Part shown: piece by piece, positions 11,688 to 23,643 of the stretch
How the letters are laid out: each line of letters starts with the position of its first letter
How positions within the stretch are numbered: position 1 is the stretch's first letter
Assembly (NCBI GenBank): GCA_033961575.1
Contig: CM066727.1
Coordinates: 156,969,434 to 157,033,433, forward strand
Source of the DNA: Aselliscus stoliczkanus
Lineage: Eukaryota; Chordata; Mammalia; Chiroptera; Hipposideridae
Direction: 5' to 3'
DNA: 64,000 nt
Notes under the pieces: model-generated
Seen by the model: only the letters and a program-made list of their open reading frames with translations
Databases searched by the model: none
What the model was told of the DNA's origin: nothing
Program-made: the position numbers and the translations under genes

Positions 11688-11885
11688 AGAATTTAGAGCA
11701 CAGATGGCTCTCAGCACTACCAGCTCTGTGACCTTGGACGAATAACTTGGCTTTCTATGTCTTCATTTTCCTCTTGTGTAAAACTGAGATAATTATAACC
11801 GAACGTCACGTAATGCTGTTTATATAGGATCTTTAAAGTACTTAGCATATGTGAGCTACTTATTAAATTGTGGCGATTATTTCCA
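11688..11885 (+). mobile_element. MIR SINE
   Basis: 'agctctgtgaccttggac', 'ttcattttcctcttgtgtaa' and 'aagtacttagcatatgtgag' follow the MIR order. Confidence 0.75.
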
Positions 11886-11956
11886 TTAAAAGTGTTCCTT
11901 TGGGTTAAACTATTGCTGTTGTGTTAAAATGTAAATAACTGTGTTAGCAGGTCAAG

Positions 11957-12004
11957 CCCATAGCTGCAGTTACCTATGAACCCATAGCTGCAGTTACCGT
12001 ATTA
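11957..12004 (+). repeat. 24 bp tandem duplication
   Basis: The word CCCATAGCTGCAGTTACC occurs at 11957-11974 and again at 11981-11998, identical over 18 bp with a 24 bp period. Confidence 0.9.
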
Positions 12005-13685
12005 GGAAGGAACTAAGGCAGGACAGTTACGTCATTAGAAGGGGAAAGCTGGTGGGTGGCAGTGCCAGGAAGACGTGCCCAGGTGGGGCTCCTCAGGTAG
12101 GGGCTGAGACTGTCAGTGCGATGAGGAGGAAGTTGCAGCCTGGTGGCTAGAGCCCTGATGGTAGAGGCGGGGTCACAGCAGAGATAAACTTCGGCCCTCT
12201 TTTGGCTATGGGTTCCTGTTTGCTGATAGAAATTCCTGGGCTATCTGCAAGTGAGTGAGATTAAGAATTTCCTCAGTCATAGCTCAGGAGAATCCATTCC
12301 ATTTTGAAGACCATTAAAGAAAAATTCTTATTCAAATGCAGGGGGAGGGGGGAAGGGGGCATACTTTGAGAGGTGCTGCTGCAGGGCAGTTTCCCCGCTC
12401 CACTTCCATGCCCAGATGACACCACTAGGCGGGTATGAAGGGAGGCTGGAGTCCAAACTTGCTTTGAGAGCAAATAGAGATCACCAATACACTGAATAAA
12501 ATATTCTCTATCTCAGTAGAAACACAAGCAATAAGAATTACATTAATTATTAGAACAACAATAAAGTACTTTGGAATGGAATGGTTTTGACCAAAGGAGG
12601 GCTGTCTGTGGTCAGAAAACTTTCTGGGAAAAAAATGACTTCTAATTTTCTGGGTACATCAGTATGTAAATGATTAAGATAAGTGGTTTTTTAAAATACC
12701 AAAGAACCCGTATTTTAGCATTGAAAAGTAACAGTACTCCAAACTGGTATTGCAATCACCATAGATGTTATCTGTGCTCAGTGCCTCTCTCTGAATCTGT
12801 CCCACACACCCCATCACCTCTCTGCTCATTTCATTGTCATGTTTCTGCTGCCAGAAATACCACCAGACCCCACTGTCCTTTGCCTTCCTTAATCCTTTTA
12901 TACTTATTTTCTGTGAGGCACTATTGGATTATTCCATCCATTGAACATTTTTGAGTGCTTTGCAAACAAAGTCAAAAGTCTCCGTACTTGAGATGTTTAC
13001 AGCCCAATGGAGTTGAATAGTCAAGGATAGAGGTAATTGTAACAAAAGGCAGAATAAGAAAAAGGTTACATTTTAAATATAAATTAAATACTGTAGTCTT
13101 TCAAAGAATGAAGAAGGTAGATTTAGCTGTGAATGTCTCTCCCTATCTCCCACTTTACAGATGGTAACATTGTGCCTCCCAAGGAGGAAGTGACTATCTT
13201 AAGTATCAGAAACTGGTTTGTCTATGTAAAACCAGGCAAGTCCTCTGTAACAGCCTTTGACAGCATGTCTCTGAGCGGGCCAAGGTTCCAGAGTGAATTC
13301 TGGGCAGCTGTAGTCAAATGAGGCACTCTGCATTTGGAGGTCAAGCATTTGGGAAATGCTAGGTAGTGTACCCTTTTCTTGGAGGTTCAGAGTGGCCATG
13401 CACATGTTAAAGGTTCTAAGAAGTTCAATAAAGGAGAAGGCTTTATTTGACCCAGAGAGGCTACCATCTCCCCCACATACCTTCCCACCCCTGCAGATCC
13501 AACCTTCAGGTCAGAAAAGCCACCAAACACCCTTGGAGACCTGTGGTGTATGTCAGTCACTCCCCTGACCATTCTTTAAGCTGGGAAACAAAGAGAAAAG
13601 GAGAGAAAGACCCACAAAGGTGAATTCCTCTCCCACTCCTTCCTATGACCAGCTTGTTTCTAAAGCAGTTATTTGTGCATTTGTT
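12005..13685. other. Unassigned unique DNA, no gene
   Basis: There is no recognised repeat apart from a possible weak L2-like piece near 12940-13025. Short frames (12670-12954, 13133-13321, 13356-13568) carry no recognisable motif. Confidence 0.4.
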
Positions 13686-13700
13686 AAGAATTGTCTTCAT

Positions 13701-13803
13701 GGGCTGGCCGAGTGGCGCGTTGGTTAAGTGCTGGCTTGGGAAGCCAACGGCCCCGGTTTGGGTCCCACATATGAGGGCCAGTGACACTGCCCTCAAAAAA
13801 AAA
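13701..13803 (+). mobile_element. Short tRNA-derived bat-type SINE
   Basis: GGGCTGGCCGAGTGGCGCG head, B-box-like GGTTTGGGTCC, end at GTGACACTGCCCTC plus an A-run. An imperfect duplication flanks it: AAGAATTGTCTTCA (13686-13699) and AAGAATCATCTTCA (13804-13817). Confidence 0.9.
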
Positions 13804-13984
13804 AAGAATCATCTTCACCTAACTTTTTAGATTAAGGACATTTATCTCAGCCTGTTGGTTAGTGACAAAATTCTGAATCATGTATCTGAACCCATTTGTC
13901 ATTACCTGTGACATGATCCCTTCTTTGGGAATGCTCTATTTCATTTTTAAATGCCAAAACAATGCATTAACTTTCATTTATTTT

Positions 13985-14365
13985 AATATTGTTCACTTTT
14001 TAAAACAGGTAATACAGTCACATTGTAAAAAATTCAAAAGTTATAAGGGTTTGAGGGTGAAATGTGCCCTTTCTAAAAACTGTCCCATAGTAGTCCAGTT
14101 TATAGCGTGTATGTGTTTGTGTGTGTATATTTCCCTAGCCTTTCTTCCCTCACAAATGACCATGTATGCACATTGTTATGCATCTTTCTCTTTGCTCTTA
14201 AAATCATGTCTTGGTAATAGTGCATTATGAGTACAGAGAGAGTGTTCTCGTTCATTTTTATAGCCGCATACTATGTCATCGTATGTGCTGTAATTTATTT
14301 AAACATGGCATTTAGGTTATTTTGCATCTTTTGCTCTCGTCAATGCCACTGTGAATACTTTGAGA
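13985..14365 (-). mobile_element. L1 3' fragment, antisense
   Basis: 'tacagtcacattgtaaaaaa', 'ttcaaaagttataagggttt', 'ttatagccgcatactatgtc' and 'taatttatttaaacatggca' match the antisense of decayed L1 (L1M/HAL1-like) 3' sequence. Plus-strand frames here are antisense artefacts. Confidence 0.6.
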
Positions 14366-14764
14366 CATCATGGGCATTGGTAAAATTAGGTAGTAGCCCG
14401 CTGCCACTAACACAGATCCAGAAAGTTAGCTGATGTTCTATAAAAACCGTCGCAATTTGCAACATAACAATGCAACCTGTATAAATAATTACTAATAAAC
14501 TGGGGTAGGAAAAATCCAGACAAATTAGGCACACTTGTGAGCACAGACCATCCAGGGAGCTCAAGGCAAAGGATCCACGACTTATAAAGGGTCTGGAGTT
14601 TGATTTGAATGTAAGGACAGAGTGCCCCATGGATGGTTACCAAATGCCCCAAGCTGCTTCAATAGCAGTGAAGTTGGTCATGTAATATTAATAGTTACTG
14701 GTTTCTTCATTTTTAAAATTAAGAATGTTTAAATTCTTAGTTTTAACAAAACTAAAATAACAGT

Positions 14765-15005
14765 AATTCTAAAAGCTAACATTTATTGAGCACTTACCAT
14801 ATTCAGACACTATTCTAAGCATTTTTCAGGTATGATGGTATTTAATCCAGTAACAGCCCATGATACTGAAGTTATTGTTATCCCCATTTTAGAGATGAGG
14901 AAATTGAGGCCAACGGAGGATATGTAACTCAGCCAAGGTCACACAGCCAGAGAGCAATGGAGCCAGGTTTCTGAATCCCAAGCTTCCCTACTTGACCACT
15001 GCTGC
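14765..15005 (-). mobile_element. MIR SINE, reverse
   Basis: 'acatttattgagcacttacc', 'ccccattttagagatgagga' and 'ggtcacacagccagagagca' give a clear reverse MIR covering most of the element. Confidence 0.9.
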
Positions 15006-16294
15006 CCATTTGGTTCTTTACTTTCAAGTCTTCTTCAGTTCTCTTGCCAACAGCACAATAGAAGAAAAAAAAGATTCGGAATTTTTAATTCCTCAGAGTG
15101 CCATGGAGGTTTGTGGTCAGCTTTGAGGACTTGTAAAGCAATCTGACTGGCCTATAATTCAAATATATGAGCTTTTGATTGTTGTAGGAACAATATTTTC
15201 CCTTTCTCCTCGTTTTCCTCTTTCTGCTTCATGTGCCATAATTATATTTTTATTCTCCCTTTTCTTCCCTCAAAGTAACCTGCTTGAATCAGCACAACAT
15301 GAAATCACCACTCCGAAAATGACTCTGGCATTTTGAAAAGACAAATGTCCTTTATAGGCTGTGATATTGGGTTTCTTAATTCCCCCATGTTCTTTCAAAG
15401 TAGGAATTTATTCTTCAAATAAGCTTCCAGCTGCTTTCTGTGTAGAGATTATGGTGAAAATCCCCTCTTGTAAGATCCAGTAGGATCACTGAATTCAATT
15501 GAGGCAAACTGTAGCTGAAGATGTCAGAAAAGATGATGACAAGCAACTGTTTATAAACAAAATGTATTGCCTCTCTGCAGACTCTTTTGTCACTTTTTGT
15601 ATTGAAAATTTGGAAATTTCTTGAGTTTAGGACAGGATTTACTGTAATCTGTGAATCAAATTATTGGTAATTAGCCCCAATTTACATTGGCAGAGGTACT
15701 GTCCATGCTTGTAGAATGGTAATAGGCATTTATAATTTATATACCATCCAATTCCAAAAAAGCATTTGAATTATTATTCAACTGAGTGAAGCATTGATGA
15801 AGTAAAGATTTTATGTCCTATCTGAAAATGACAGTCTAATTCCTCAAGTCTTAGCTTATATTGTATGTCCTCTCCTGCCGGATGCCTTCTTTAATCTTCC
15901 TAATAGGAAGCCATCTCAGTTTATTTGTGTGTAGCCCAAGTGTCAGCTTTTTCTTCTCTTTAAAATAATCCCTTGCTTTGGTGTATTTGGAAAAGGGGAG
16001 ATTTTGTCATATGCTTGTTCCCGTGTTATCCAGGGATTCTGAGTCATGTGGTTGTCACTGTCACTCTTTGCTTTCCCTGGGTTTTCCTCCCTTTGTTGCC
16101 AGCAGGCCTGGGACCAGGGTGAGGCAAGTGAGGCAGGTAAGGAGCAAGGTTTAGGTGGCATTTACTCTAAGGGCGGTGGGCCATCCTGCACTTGTCCTGG
16201 CCCCGCCTACCTGGCACGGCCTGGAATTGATGGGCTTCATTCTCGGCAAGGTGGGTGGAGGCTAAGCTGGTCCTCCTCAGTGTCAGCATACCAC
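15006..16294. other. Repeat-poor unique DNA
   Basis: No transposon is recognised across about 1.3 kb. The part at 15060-15850 is AT-rich and lacks long microsatellites, so it is a candidate for conserved non-coding sequence. This is an inference only. Frames at 15943-16161 (minus) and 16046-16396 (plus) overlap on opposite strands and show no domain. Confidence 0.4.
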
Positions 16295-16472
16295 AGTGAT
16301 TTAGAGTGCACATGCTGGAGCTGGACATGTTCCTTAATTTCTTCTTACCTCAGTTTCTTCATTTGTAGAATAGGGATGATGATGCTAAACACATAGCCTA
16401 TCTTGTAGGATTGTGAGTTAATACAAGTACAGCACAAAGAGCAGCCCCTGCACATGGTAAATGCTGGATAAA
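16295..16472 (+). mobile_element. MIR SINE
   Basis: 'cagtgatttagagtgcacat', 'cctcagtttcttcatttgta' and 'tggtaaatgctggataaatc' in MIR order. Confidence 0.8.
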
Positions 16473-16985
16473 TCACAGCTTTTCTTCTTACCTTTTATGC
16501 TGTTCCCAGTTCTGGTATCACATAGGTCAATAGCACTGCCACCCAAAGCTGGAGAAATGTATTACACTTTGTAAGAAGGTTGGAGAAATTATGCAGAATT
16601 TTAAAAGATAGAGGATTTTAAATTATCAAGCAAAACATTATCCCCCCAAGACTCAAGGGGAAAGCTCTCCAGAAGTAAAAGCCAAATAGGAAACGATGCA
16701 TTTCCTGACCTTCTACTCTCTCCTATGGCTTCCGTCCTCTCTGGAAGCACCTCCATTTAGAGTTTTCTGTGCTCTGGATCTCCTTCCACCACCTACTTTG
16801 CAACAACCTCATTCCATCCTCACAGAACTCTTGCCCCCGAAGTCATCCCATTGCCCCAACTGAATATTTCCCCAGGCTGAATTTTTCAGACCAGAACAGC
16901 ATCTGGGGCCATCAGCACGGCAGTCTGGGTGGAAACTGGCAGCCCACGTCCAGGATCCCGCAAAGTGTTTGTATCAGTTAACCTA
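16473..16985. other. No gene seen
   Basis: Unique-looking DNA with no convincing frame. Confidence 0.4.
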
Positions 16986-16987
16986 TG

Positions 16988-17170
16988 GCAAAACTGGCTG
17001 GCGCAGGTGGTTAGAGTGCAAGCTCGTAACACCAAGGTTGCCAGTTCGATTTCCACATGGGCCAGTGAGCTGCGCCCTCCACGACTAGATTGAAAACAAC
17101 GACTTGACTTGAAGCTGATGGGTCCTGGAAAAACACACTGTTCCCCAATAAGAGTTTAAAAAAAAAAGAA
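16988..17170 (+). mobile_element. Monomeric Ves-like SINE
   Basis: CTGGCTGGCGCAGGTGGTTA head, B-box region CCAGTTCGATTTCCACATGG, body 'gagctgcgccctccacgact' and tail TTCCCCAATAAGAGTTT plus an A-run. It is a sibling of 7865-8043. Confidence 0.88.
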
Positions 17171-17838
17171 ATTGGTTTCATTATATGTCCTTTTGCTGCA
17201 GTTCTGAGAGCTTATCAATGACATTAAATGAGGAGTTACTATAGTTGGACACACTCTCAGTTACTCTCACAACTCTCTTGTTCAAAAGAAAATAATTGTC
17301 TTAATGTTATGCAAATGAATGCTCATACCTTAAATTCAGATATGTTTAGTACTTTTATCTAATTTCTTAAAATCACCTCTGTTTAGAGTCTTTGTTTTAG
17401 GTCTTCTGTATCTCTATGACAAATTTACATATAAATTTACAGAGATACGTAGGCTAAATCCCACCATCACAGGGAGACAGCAGTGCTATGCTTCTTGATG
17501 TTTCTGTTTAAAAGAGATGGCTCCCAGGGTCTCAGCAAAACATTTCTGGGTTGCAAAGCTGGCAAAAAGCTTACCCAGCCTTTGCAAAGATTTACAGACA
17601 TATCAAAGGGCAATAGAAAAGGGTTTACAAACATTGGGCTTCTCATAGAAACTCTCTAAACAAGAGAGGAGAGGTGTGAAGCCTCTTCCCTTTTGACAAC
17701 AGGAGAATTCTAAATATTGTTACTTATTTTTTTTTACCGTATTCAGAAACCAGGTGGACAAGGAGCCGCCATGTAGATAGAGAACAGAGGAGTCAGGAAG
17801 ACTAGGTACCAGGGATGTAGGATATTCCTTGTGCCAGG
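17171..17838. other. No gene seen
   Basis: AT-rich unique-looking DNA. Confidence 0.4.
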
Positions 17839-17839
17839 G

Positions 17840-18330
17840 TCATGGTCTCATGAAGCCGAAGAACAGAGACATGGACCAGAGAGGTCGAGTTTGTAGCAGA
17901 GGATAGATTTATTAAAGCAAGAGAAAGGTTACATCTCCTGAACAGGAGGTGGGGGGGGGGTACCCAGAAAATGGGATGCCCACTAGCTAGGGTAAAAGGC
18001 TTGAGTTTTATACTTTTCTTTCTGCCTGGGAGAAGGAATGCTGAAATACTGGTGTCTGTTGTTAAGGAGCTTATCAGGTTTGTTCTGTTGCTCAGCCTTG
18101 GGAAGGCCTTTCGTAAAGTCCTTAAAAATGGCCTTGTTGCTCTGGGATGTGATTGATATTTCTGTTCCAGGGTGAGGGAGTTACCCTGTAATTTTGAAAG
18201 GAATGGCTAGTTTAAGGAATGGCCAGTTTTTAATTTTTTTCTTATCTTTGCTCAGTCTTCCAGGGAATTCCTGACTGCTTGATATTACACTAACTAACCT
18301 GTCTTACCAGGACTGAGCGTACATCTCCTT
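17840..18330 (-). mobile_element. Possible retroviral LTR, reverse
   Basis: 'gatagatttattaaagcaag' read in reverse gives a polyadenylation-type AATAAATCTATC, as in class I endogenous retrovirus LTRs. The surrounding text is also LTR-like. It includes an 11-base G-run near 17950. No coding frame of a retroviral protein is seen. The family and the ends are uncertain. Confidence 0.4.
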
Positions 18331-18916
18331 CTCCCAACCATCACAAGGTTATAGAAATCCCTTTTTATAGACCCAGGTGCTAGCTCAGAGAGTAGCTAGG
18401 AAGGAGAAGGAAATCGGAAGTTCTGGGCATTTACCCTGATGAAATGGAGTTTCCTTAAGAGACTGTATAAAGTATTGGATAAATCTGAATTTATCAGAAT
18501 GTGCTTTATTATTGGTCTAGGAGCTCAGGGAAAAAAAAAAGACAAAAAAAACACAAGAAAACAGAACAGTTATGAAAAACATACAAGTTATATTTTCTTC
18601 GTCACTTTGTGTCTAATGCATAGATTTGTTTCTGCCTTTCTATAATTCACTTTACCATTATTTTTAATTTGTACAACTGGCAAAAGCTTGGCACATTTGT
18701 GGAAAAATTAAACCAAACCAAAGCAAAAAGCCCACAAAAAAACCCTTTTAAGCACAGAATGTGTCACTGCACCATATGTATGCAGAGCCAAAGTATGAAA
18801 TAAATATATATACTTAGGAGCTGATATCAAGTCTTGAAAACTGTAGTTGTCACTTAATATAAAAAAAATATTAAGTGTTTCTTTGCCATTTTCCAGAACT
18901 CTCCTCTCTTTACCAC
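18331..18916. other. No gene seen
   Basis: AT-rich DNA with A-runs; nothing recognised. Confidence 0.4.
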
Positions 18917-18953
18917 AAACAAACAAACAAACAACAAACAAACAAACAAAAAC
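18917..18953 (+). repeat. (AAAC)n simple repeat
   Basis: AAAC units with one shorter unit in the middle. Confidence 0.9.
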
Positions 18954-19628
18954 CAAGTAATTATGTTACCCCATATATCCTACCATATCAGGGAGGAGGA
19001 ACAAACATCATATTGAAATATTTGTTCAAGATTTGGCTTAAACAGACCTCAGACCTGGGGAGCCCCCTTTATTGTTAGCATCAAAGGTTCACAACAAAGG
19101 GTATAAATGTTGGTTAAACTAAACAGTGGAAAAAGGAGCAATTAAACAGAATAGCATGTAAGCAAAAAGAAAGACATTGTTTCAGAACTACCTACATGGA
19201 ATAAAGCTTCCTTAGGCAACACTTTTGGTGTAATTATTTTAAACTTCCTATTAAATGCCATGCTTTCCAGAGATTCAGTTTGGCTGTAGAGAAACCCACA
19301 CTAATGGCCTTTTCAGCTTCCCAATATTGAGTCCAAAACATGTAATACTGGATGTAGCTGAACTTTTCCAAAGGACTGGGTTACCAAACCTACTTTCCTT
19401 TTACAATCAGTGAATCCAATTTCCTGAGAAGTCTAGAGTAAGATGCACGGAAATGGCTGGGATTATTATGTTAAAAGTCATAATTGGATTGTATGCAGAC
19501 GGCTTCCTTGAACCATGTAACTCCACACTATTTAGAGAAGCTTGTGTTCATTTCACAGAAGTCATAGTCCCTTCGCTCAAGACATTGTAGTCAGTGGATT
19601 CCAGAGAGGAGATAAACACATTTGGCAG

Positions 19629-19630
<2 letters not shown>
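18954..19630. other. No gene seen
   Basis: Unique-looking DNA. Confidence 0.4.

Positions 19631-19671
<41 letters not shown>
19631..19671 (+). repeat. (GT)n microsatellite
   Basis: A pure GT run of about 40 bp followed by a G-rich GGCGGGGGCGGTGG segment. Confidence 0.97.
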
Positions 19672-19672
<1 letters not shown>

Positions 19673-19793
19673 CGGGGGCGGTGGCTTGGGGCTGTCCAGT
19701 TTCGGGAGACGGTCCTTGACTCATGCTGATTTGTTTTGTTCAGAAACAGTAAGGGAATCTAAATTTAAGAAGGCTCTGCCATTCAAGAATTTT

Positions 19794-20238
19794 TTTTTTT
19801 TTTTTTAAAGATTTTATTGGGGAATTGGCAGAGGGGAACAGCGTTGGGGAATCGGGGAAGGGGAACAGACAAGTTGCTGTCTTTTTGTTCTTCAGTTTAG
19901 TTGCGGAGGATGTTGCTTCACTGTTGGTATCGTCGTTGCGCTCTTCCCGGATGAGGCAGATCGGTCGCTGGCCTCTGGATGTCGCTCACCGCGGCTGTTG
20001 GCAGCTCACGCTTGGCTGCCAGCCGCTCACGCTGGCTGCGGGCCACTCACTGTAGCCTATGGCAGCCCACTGCAGCAGGGGCTGCAGCCCACACCATCAC
20101 CGGGGCTCGCACAGCCCAGCTCCAGGTGGAGCTGTTGTTAGCTGTAGAGGGCAGTGTCACTGGCCCTCATGTGGGATCCGAACCGGGGCCGCTGGTATCC
20201 CAAAACCAGCGCTTAACCAATGCGCCACTCGGCCGGCC
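19794..20238 (-). mobile_element. Long composite tRNA-SINE, reverse, intact TSD
   Basis: This is the best-preserved long copy. In reverse: head GGGCCGGCCGAGTGGCGCAT, B-box-like GGTTCGGATCCC, then GTGACACTGCCCTC, exactly where the short SINEs stop. The element continues through CTACAGCTAACAAC and a GC-rich middle to a tail with CCCCAATAAAATCTTT and an A-run. A perfect 18 bp duplication, CTGCCATTCAAGAATTTT, flanks it at 19776-19793 and 20239-20256. Plus-strand frames through it (19825-20439) are antisense artefacts. Confidence 0.93.
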
Positions 20239-20256
20239 CTGCCATTCAAGAATTTT

Positions 20257-21120
20257 GAGAAGTCATCAAAAAGGAATTACATTATTGAAATAAGTTTCCC
20301 ACCAAAAAATTTCACTGCCAAACATACTCCTAGACAAGAGACTATGTTTTATCAAAATTTGTTTTGGTTTTTGGGCAAAGATGTTTTTGTTATTTTAGAA
20401 AATGAACACTGCCTATCCAGAAATATCTCACAACTTTGAACACCAAAAAAGATAAAAAGTTCCTTTTGCTTTACTACTTGATTTAGAAAGTATTTGCTGG
20501 TAAAAGCTCTTTTTTTGTTGTTGTACTATATATAATGAAAGGGATAGATCCTGCCACTCACAGCCTAAATCCCAGGATAAGTTTACAAAATCACATTTGG
20601 CTCCTGGGGTATATTTCCGAGGCAATGAAAAATGTACTTCTAAAAAAAGAAAGGAAAAAAGGCAGTAAAGGTTCAGATAGCCCTGGCCAAATATGAAATA
20701 GATAGGATTTAAAAATAGCTCCTAGACAGTGCTGGGTACTCAGTGGGAAACTCAATATTGATTGATGGTAGTCTATCCTTTGCTGGAACCTAGGTAGTAA
20801 AAAAAAAAAAAACCCTTTAAGAAAATACTTAAAAAAAAAAGCTACATGGTTGAAATTCTTGTGATTACTTTCGTCAAAGAATATTTGAAATTTCATTTCA
20901 ATTCTGCTTCTAAGAGACTAGAACTCATTATTGTTAGTACTCAAAGCCCAACTTTAAGTTTGAAAATCAAAAAGGTCTTAAAATGTTTTAACTGAGTAAA
21001 GAGAAATTCCATACTTAACTTTTAATGAACACAGCTCCTGAGAAATTTTCAAAATGGAAAGAGAAGACTAAAAATGTGATTTGAGGCATATCACAAAAGC
21101 ACATTTAAAACTGAGCTCTG
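20257..21120. other. No gene seen
   Basis: AT-rich unique-looking DNA with A-runs near 20798 and 20829. Confidence 0.4.
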
Positions 21121-21191
21121 CAGTGCAAACTCTATCCTATGTGTCAGTGGTAGCCATTGGAGATTTTCAATGTGCAAAAGAGGGCTGGGCT

Positions 21192-21287
21192 GGGCTGGCC
21201 AAGTGGTGCGGTGGTTAAGCGCTGGCTTGGGAAGCCACATATGAGGGCCAGTGACATTGCCCTCAAAAAAAAAAAAAAAAAAAAAAA
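21192..21287 (+). mobile_element. Short SINE with internal deletion
   Basis: GGGCTGGCCAAGTGGTGCGG head and GCTGGCTTGGGAAGCC are followed directly by ACATATGAGGGCC. The copy therefore lacks about 20 bases that include the B box. It ends GTGACATTGCCCTC plus an A-run. The flank 'ggtagccattggagattttc' looks like an older repeat. Confidence 0.88.
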
Positions 21288-21489
21288 CAGAGGGAAAAGG
21301 AGGGATGGGTTGGGAACAGTCTTTTAGGAAGAGGGATCTGGCGTTATTAGAGACCCAAAATCCTTCATGTCAGTGCTAGGCTTAATTTAGGCATGAAAAG
21401 CAATTGTTCTACCATGTATCACAAACACAATTTGCTGTATCACCTCTCCCAGCTCTATAGGATCTCCTCACTGTTTCTGTACATGCAGA

Positions 21490-21790
21490 ATTCATGTCCA
21501 TGGCAACAGTCTTGAACTTGACATTCATCCCCTTGGAACACACTACTGTTTTATTTGCAAATCTTACCATTTCTTTAGATCTGTTTAAGCCTCACCTCTC
21601 CAAGGAGTTTTCCCATCCCCTAAACTCATATTCCACAGTGATTTCTGTTTTTTTTTTTTTTTTGGAGCACTCCAATAACCCATAGCTGCACCATTCCCAT
21701 AATGCTTATCACAAACTACTCTGTAGGATGAACTTCTGCATGTGTTTCTGGAATCAAATTATTACAATATCCTTGAATGAAGGGACTATG
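21490..21790 (+). mobile_element. LINE-2-like fragment
   Basis: 'tctccaaggagttttcccat', 'ttatcacaaactactctgta' and 'ccttgaatgaagggactatg' resemble an L2 3' region, with a T-run at about 21649-21664. Confidence 0.5.
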
Positions 21791-22057
21791 ACATACGAAG
21801 TGAACACAACCCTTTCCTTCCAACATTAAACTATATATATAGTATCTGAGGTTAGTAGACGCAACATGCATAAATGTTAACTGATTCTACTCCCTACCCT
21901 TACACCACCTGCTATTGTCAGTCTCTTCTTTGTAGTCAGAAATGAGAGAGAAAAATTTTTGTCTCTTTATCACTTTGTATGTTCCAAGCTATCTGCAACA
22001 AGGTGGCTTTAATTTTAGTATTGAGCATTGTAATTCAACACTAAGGGAAAAAATGGC

Positions 22058-22515
22058 AACATTAGTTTGTAGTTCCTCCCATCAAGAGGTAGAGCCTATT
22101 TCTCTACCCTTTGAATATTGATTTGGCCATATGATTTGTTTTAGCCAATGGGACACCAGCAAGCATGGCATAAGCAGAGGCTTGACAACTGCTTGTTCAG
22201 TGGGTCTTGTTCTCTGTCTTGCTGCTTTTGGGACCAAGTTGCCATGTGTAAAAAACCCAGAGTAACCTGCTAGACATTGGAGACCTGTGGCCCAGTTACT
22301 CTCTTGCCCCAGCCAAGCCCCAGACATACGAATGAGCCGTCCAGGACCACCCAGAACCCTGCCAATCTGCCAGCTGACTGCAATAGAATGAGTGAGCTCA
22401 GGTGAGACCAGCAGAGGAATCGCTTAGCCAAGTTGGGCACAAATGGCTGATCTACAGAATTATGAACTAATAAATAATATTTTCAAGCCTCTAGGTTTGG
22501 GGGTGTTTTACTACA
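22058..22515 (+). mobile_element. MaLR/MLT1-like LTR
   Basis: 'ttttagccaatgggacacca', 'gcagaggaatcgcttagcca', 'acagaattatgaactaataa' and 'ctctaggtttgggggtgttt' follow an ancient mammalian LTR layout. The AATAAA-like site near 22470 fits. Confidence 0.55.
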
Positions 22516-22974
22516 CGGCAAAAATCAAACTGATTTAGTATATAACACAATCAGGATATTAAAAATCTAACTTTTATGCACGTTTGGCAAGAAAGCCTTC
22601 TGTGCTTTAAGGAAGATTGCATACAGCTTTACAGCATTTTGGGCACAACTTAAATTATTATCCCTGGCTGATTCTGAGGAAAACAAACAAGCAAACAACA
22701 AAAGAAACCCATTATTATGGCAAGTTCATTAAGTTAAATAAACTGAATTCCATCACTAAGTGGCAGGAATAGTTTCTCTCCTCTTTTCCTAGAAGGCAAA
22801 ATAGAGATAAAAAACAAACAAACAAAAAACAGTCTATAAATGCACAGAAAGAACACAATTGCAGCTTTCTGTTTAGCTGATAAATTCTTTCTCCACAAAT
22901 ACTTATTTTTGGTTGCTCAAATGCTTCCTCAAAAGACAACAGCATAAACAGAGTTAACACTCCAGGCACTAAGC
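22516..22974. other. No gene seen
   Basis: Unique-looking AT-rich DNA. The reverse frame at 22715-22969 has hydrophobic stretches but no family motif. Confidence 0.4.
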
Positions 22975-23205
22975 CACGAGCTCTTTGTGGATAATCTTAT
23001 TTGACCTCCCTGCGACTCTCTGAAGACAGCACTGCTCTGATGCCCAGGTAACAGAGGAAGAAGCTGAAATCAAAGGGCTTAAATAACTTGCCCAGGAGAA
23101 TATTTAACTAGTAAAGTGATGAAGCTGGAATTTAGATCCAGGTAGTCTAGATTCTTAATCAAGAGTCTATACTCTTAACCAGGGGGCTGTACTGCCACCC
23201 AAATG
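22975..23205 (-). mobile_element. MIR SINE, reverse
   Basis: 'cagaggaagaagctgaaatc', 'aataacttgcccaggagaat' and 'actcttaaccagggggctgt' fit a reverse MIR. Confidence 0.75.
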
Positions 23206-23643
23206 AAGAGCTAAAGCAAAACACCCTATAAGGACTGCTTTATATTGTAGTATCCTACTCTGAATAATGATAAGGGATAGCTTCGCTTAAAAAAAAAAAA
23301 CAAAAAAATAAACTAATTTGTAGACGTTGAAGCTAAAAAAGAAAAGGTGAAATCATTAGGCTACTTTCATGAGGGATACTATCATTTCCTACTTTCTGCT
23401 ACTGTAAATGACTGCCCATTGGTTTTAGTCTCCATGCGTTTAATTCTGCCATAGCAGGGAATGACGTACCTTTAAATTAATGAAGCCATTGTGAATAGCG
23501 GAATATCAGAGAAAAGGCCCCTTCTTTTCCAGAAGAATTATAGTAGAATCCCAAAACATGGGATTAAAGAGGTTTATAGATTCATCCAGCACCTACAAAC
23601 ACAGACCTGAACACTTCAGAATCCACTTATACCTCGGTTTCTT

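Noticed and set aside
18853..18875. Palindrome CTTAATAT...ATATTAAG
   Set aside because: An 8 bp AT-only stem is expected by chance in DNA of this composition.
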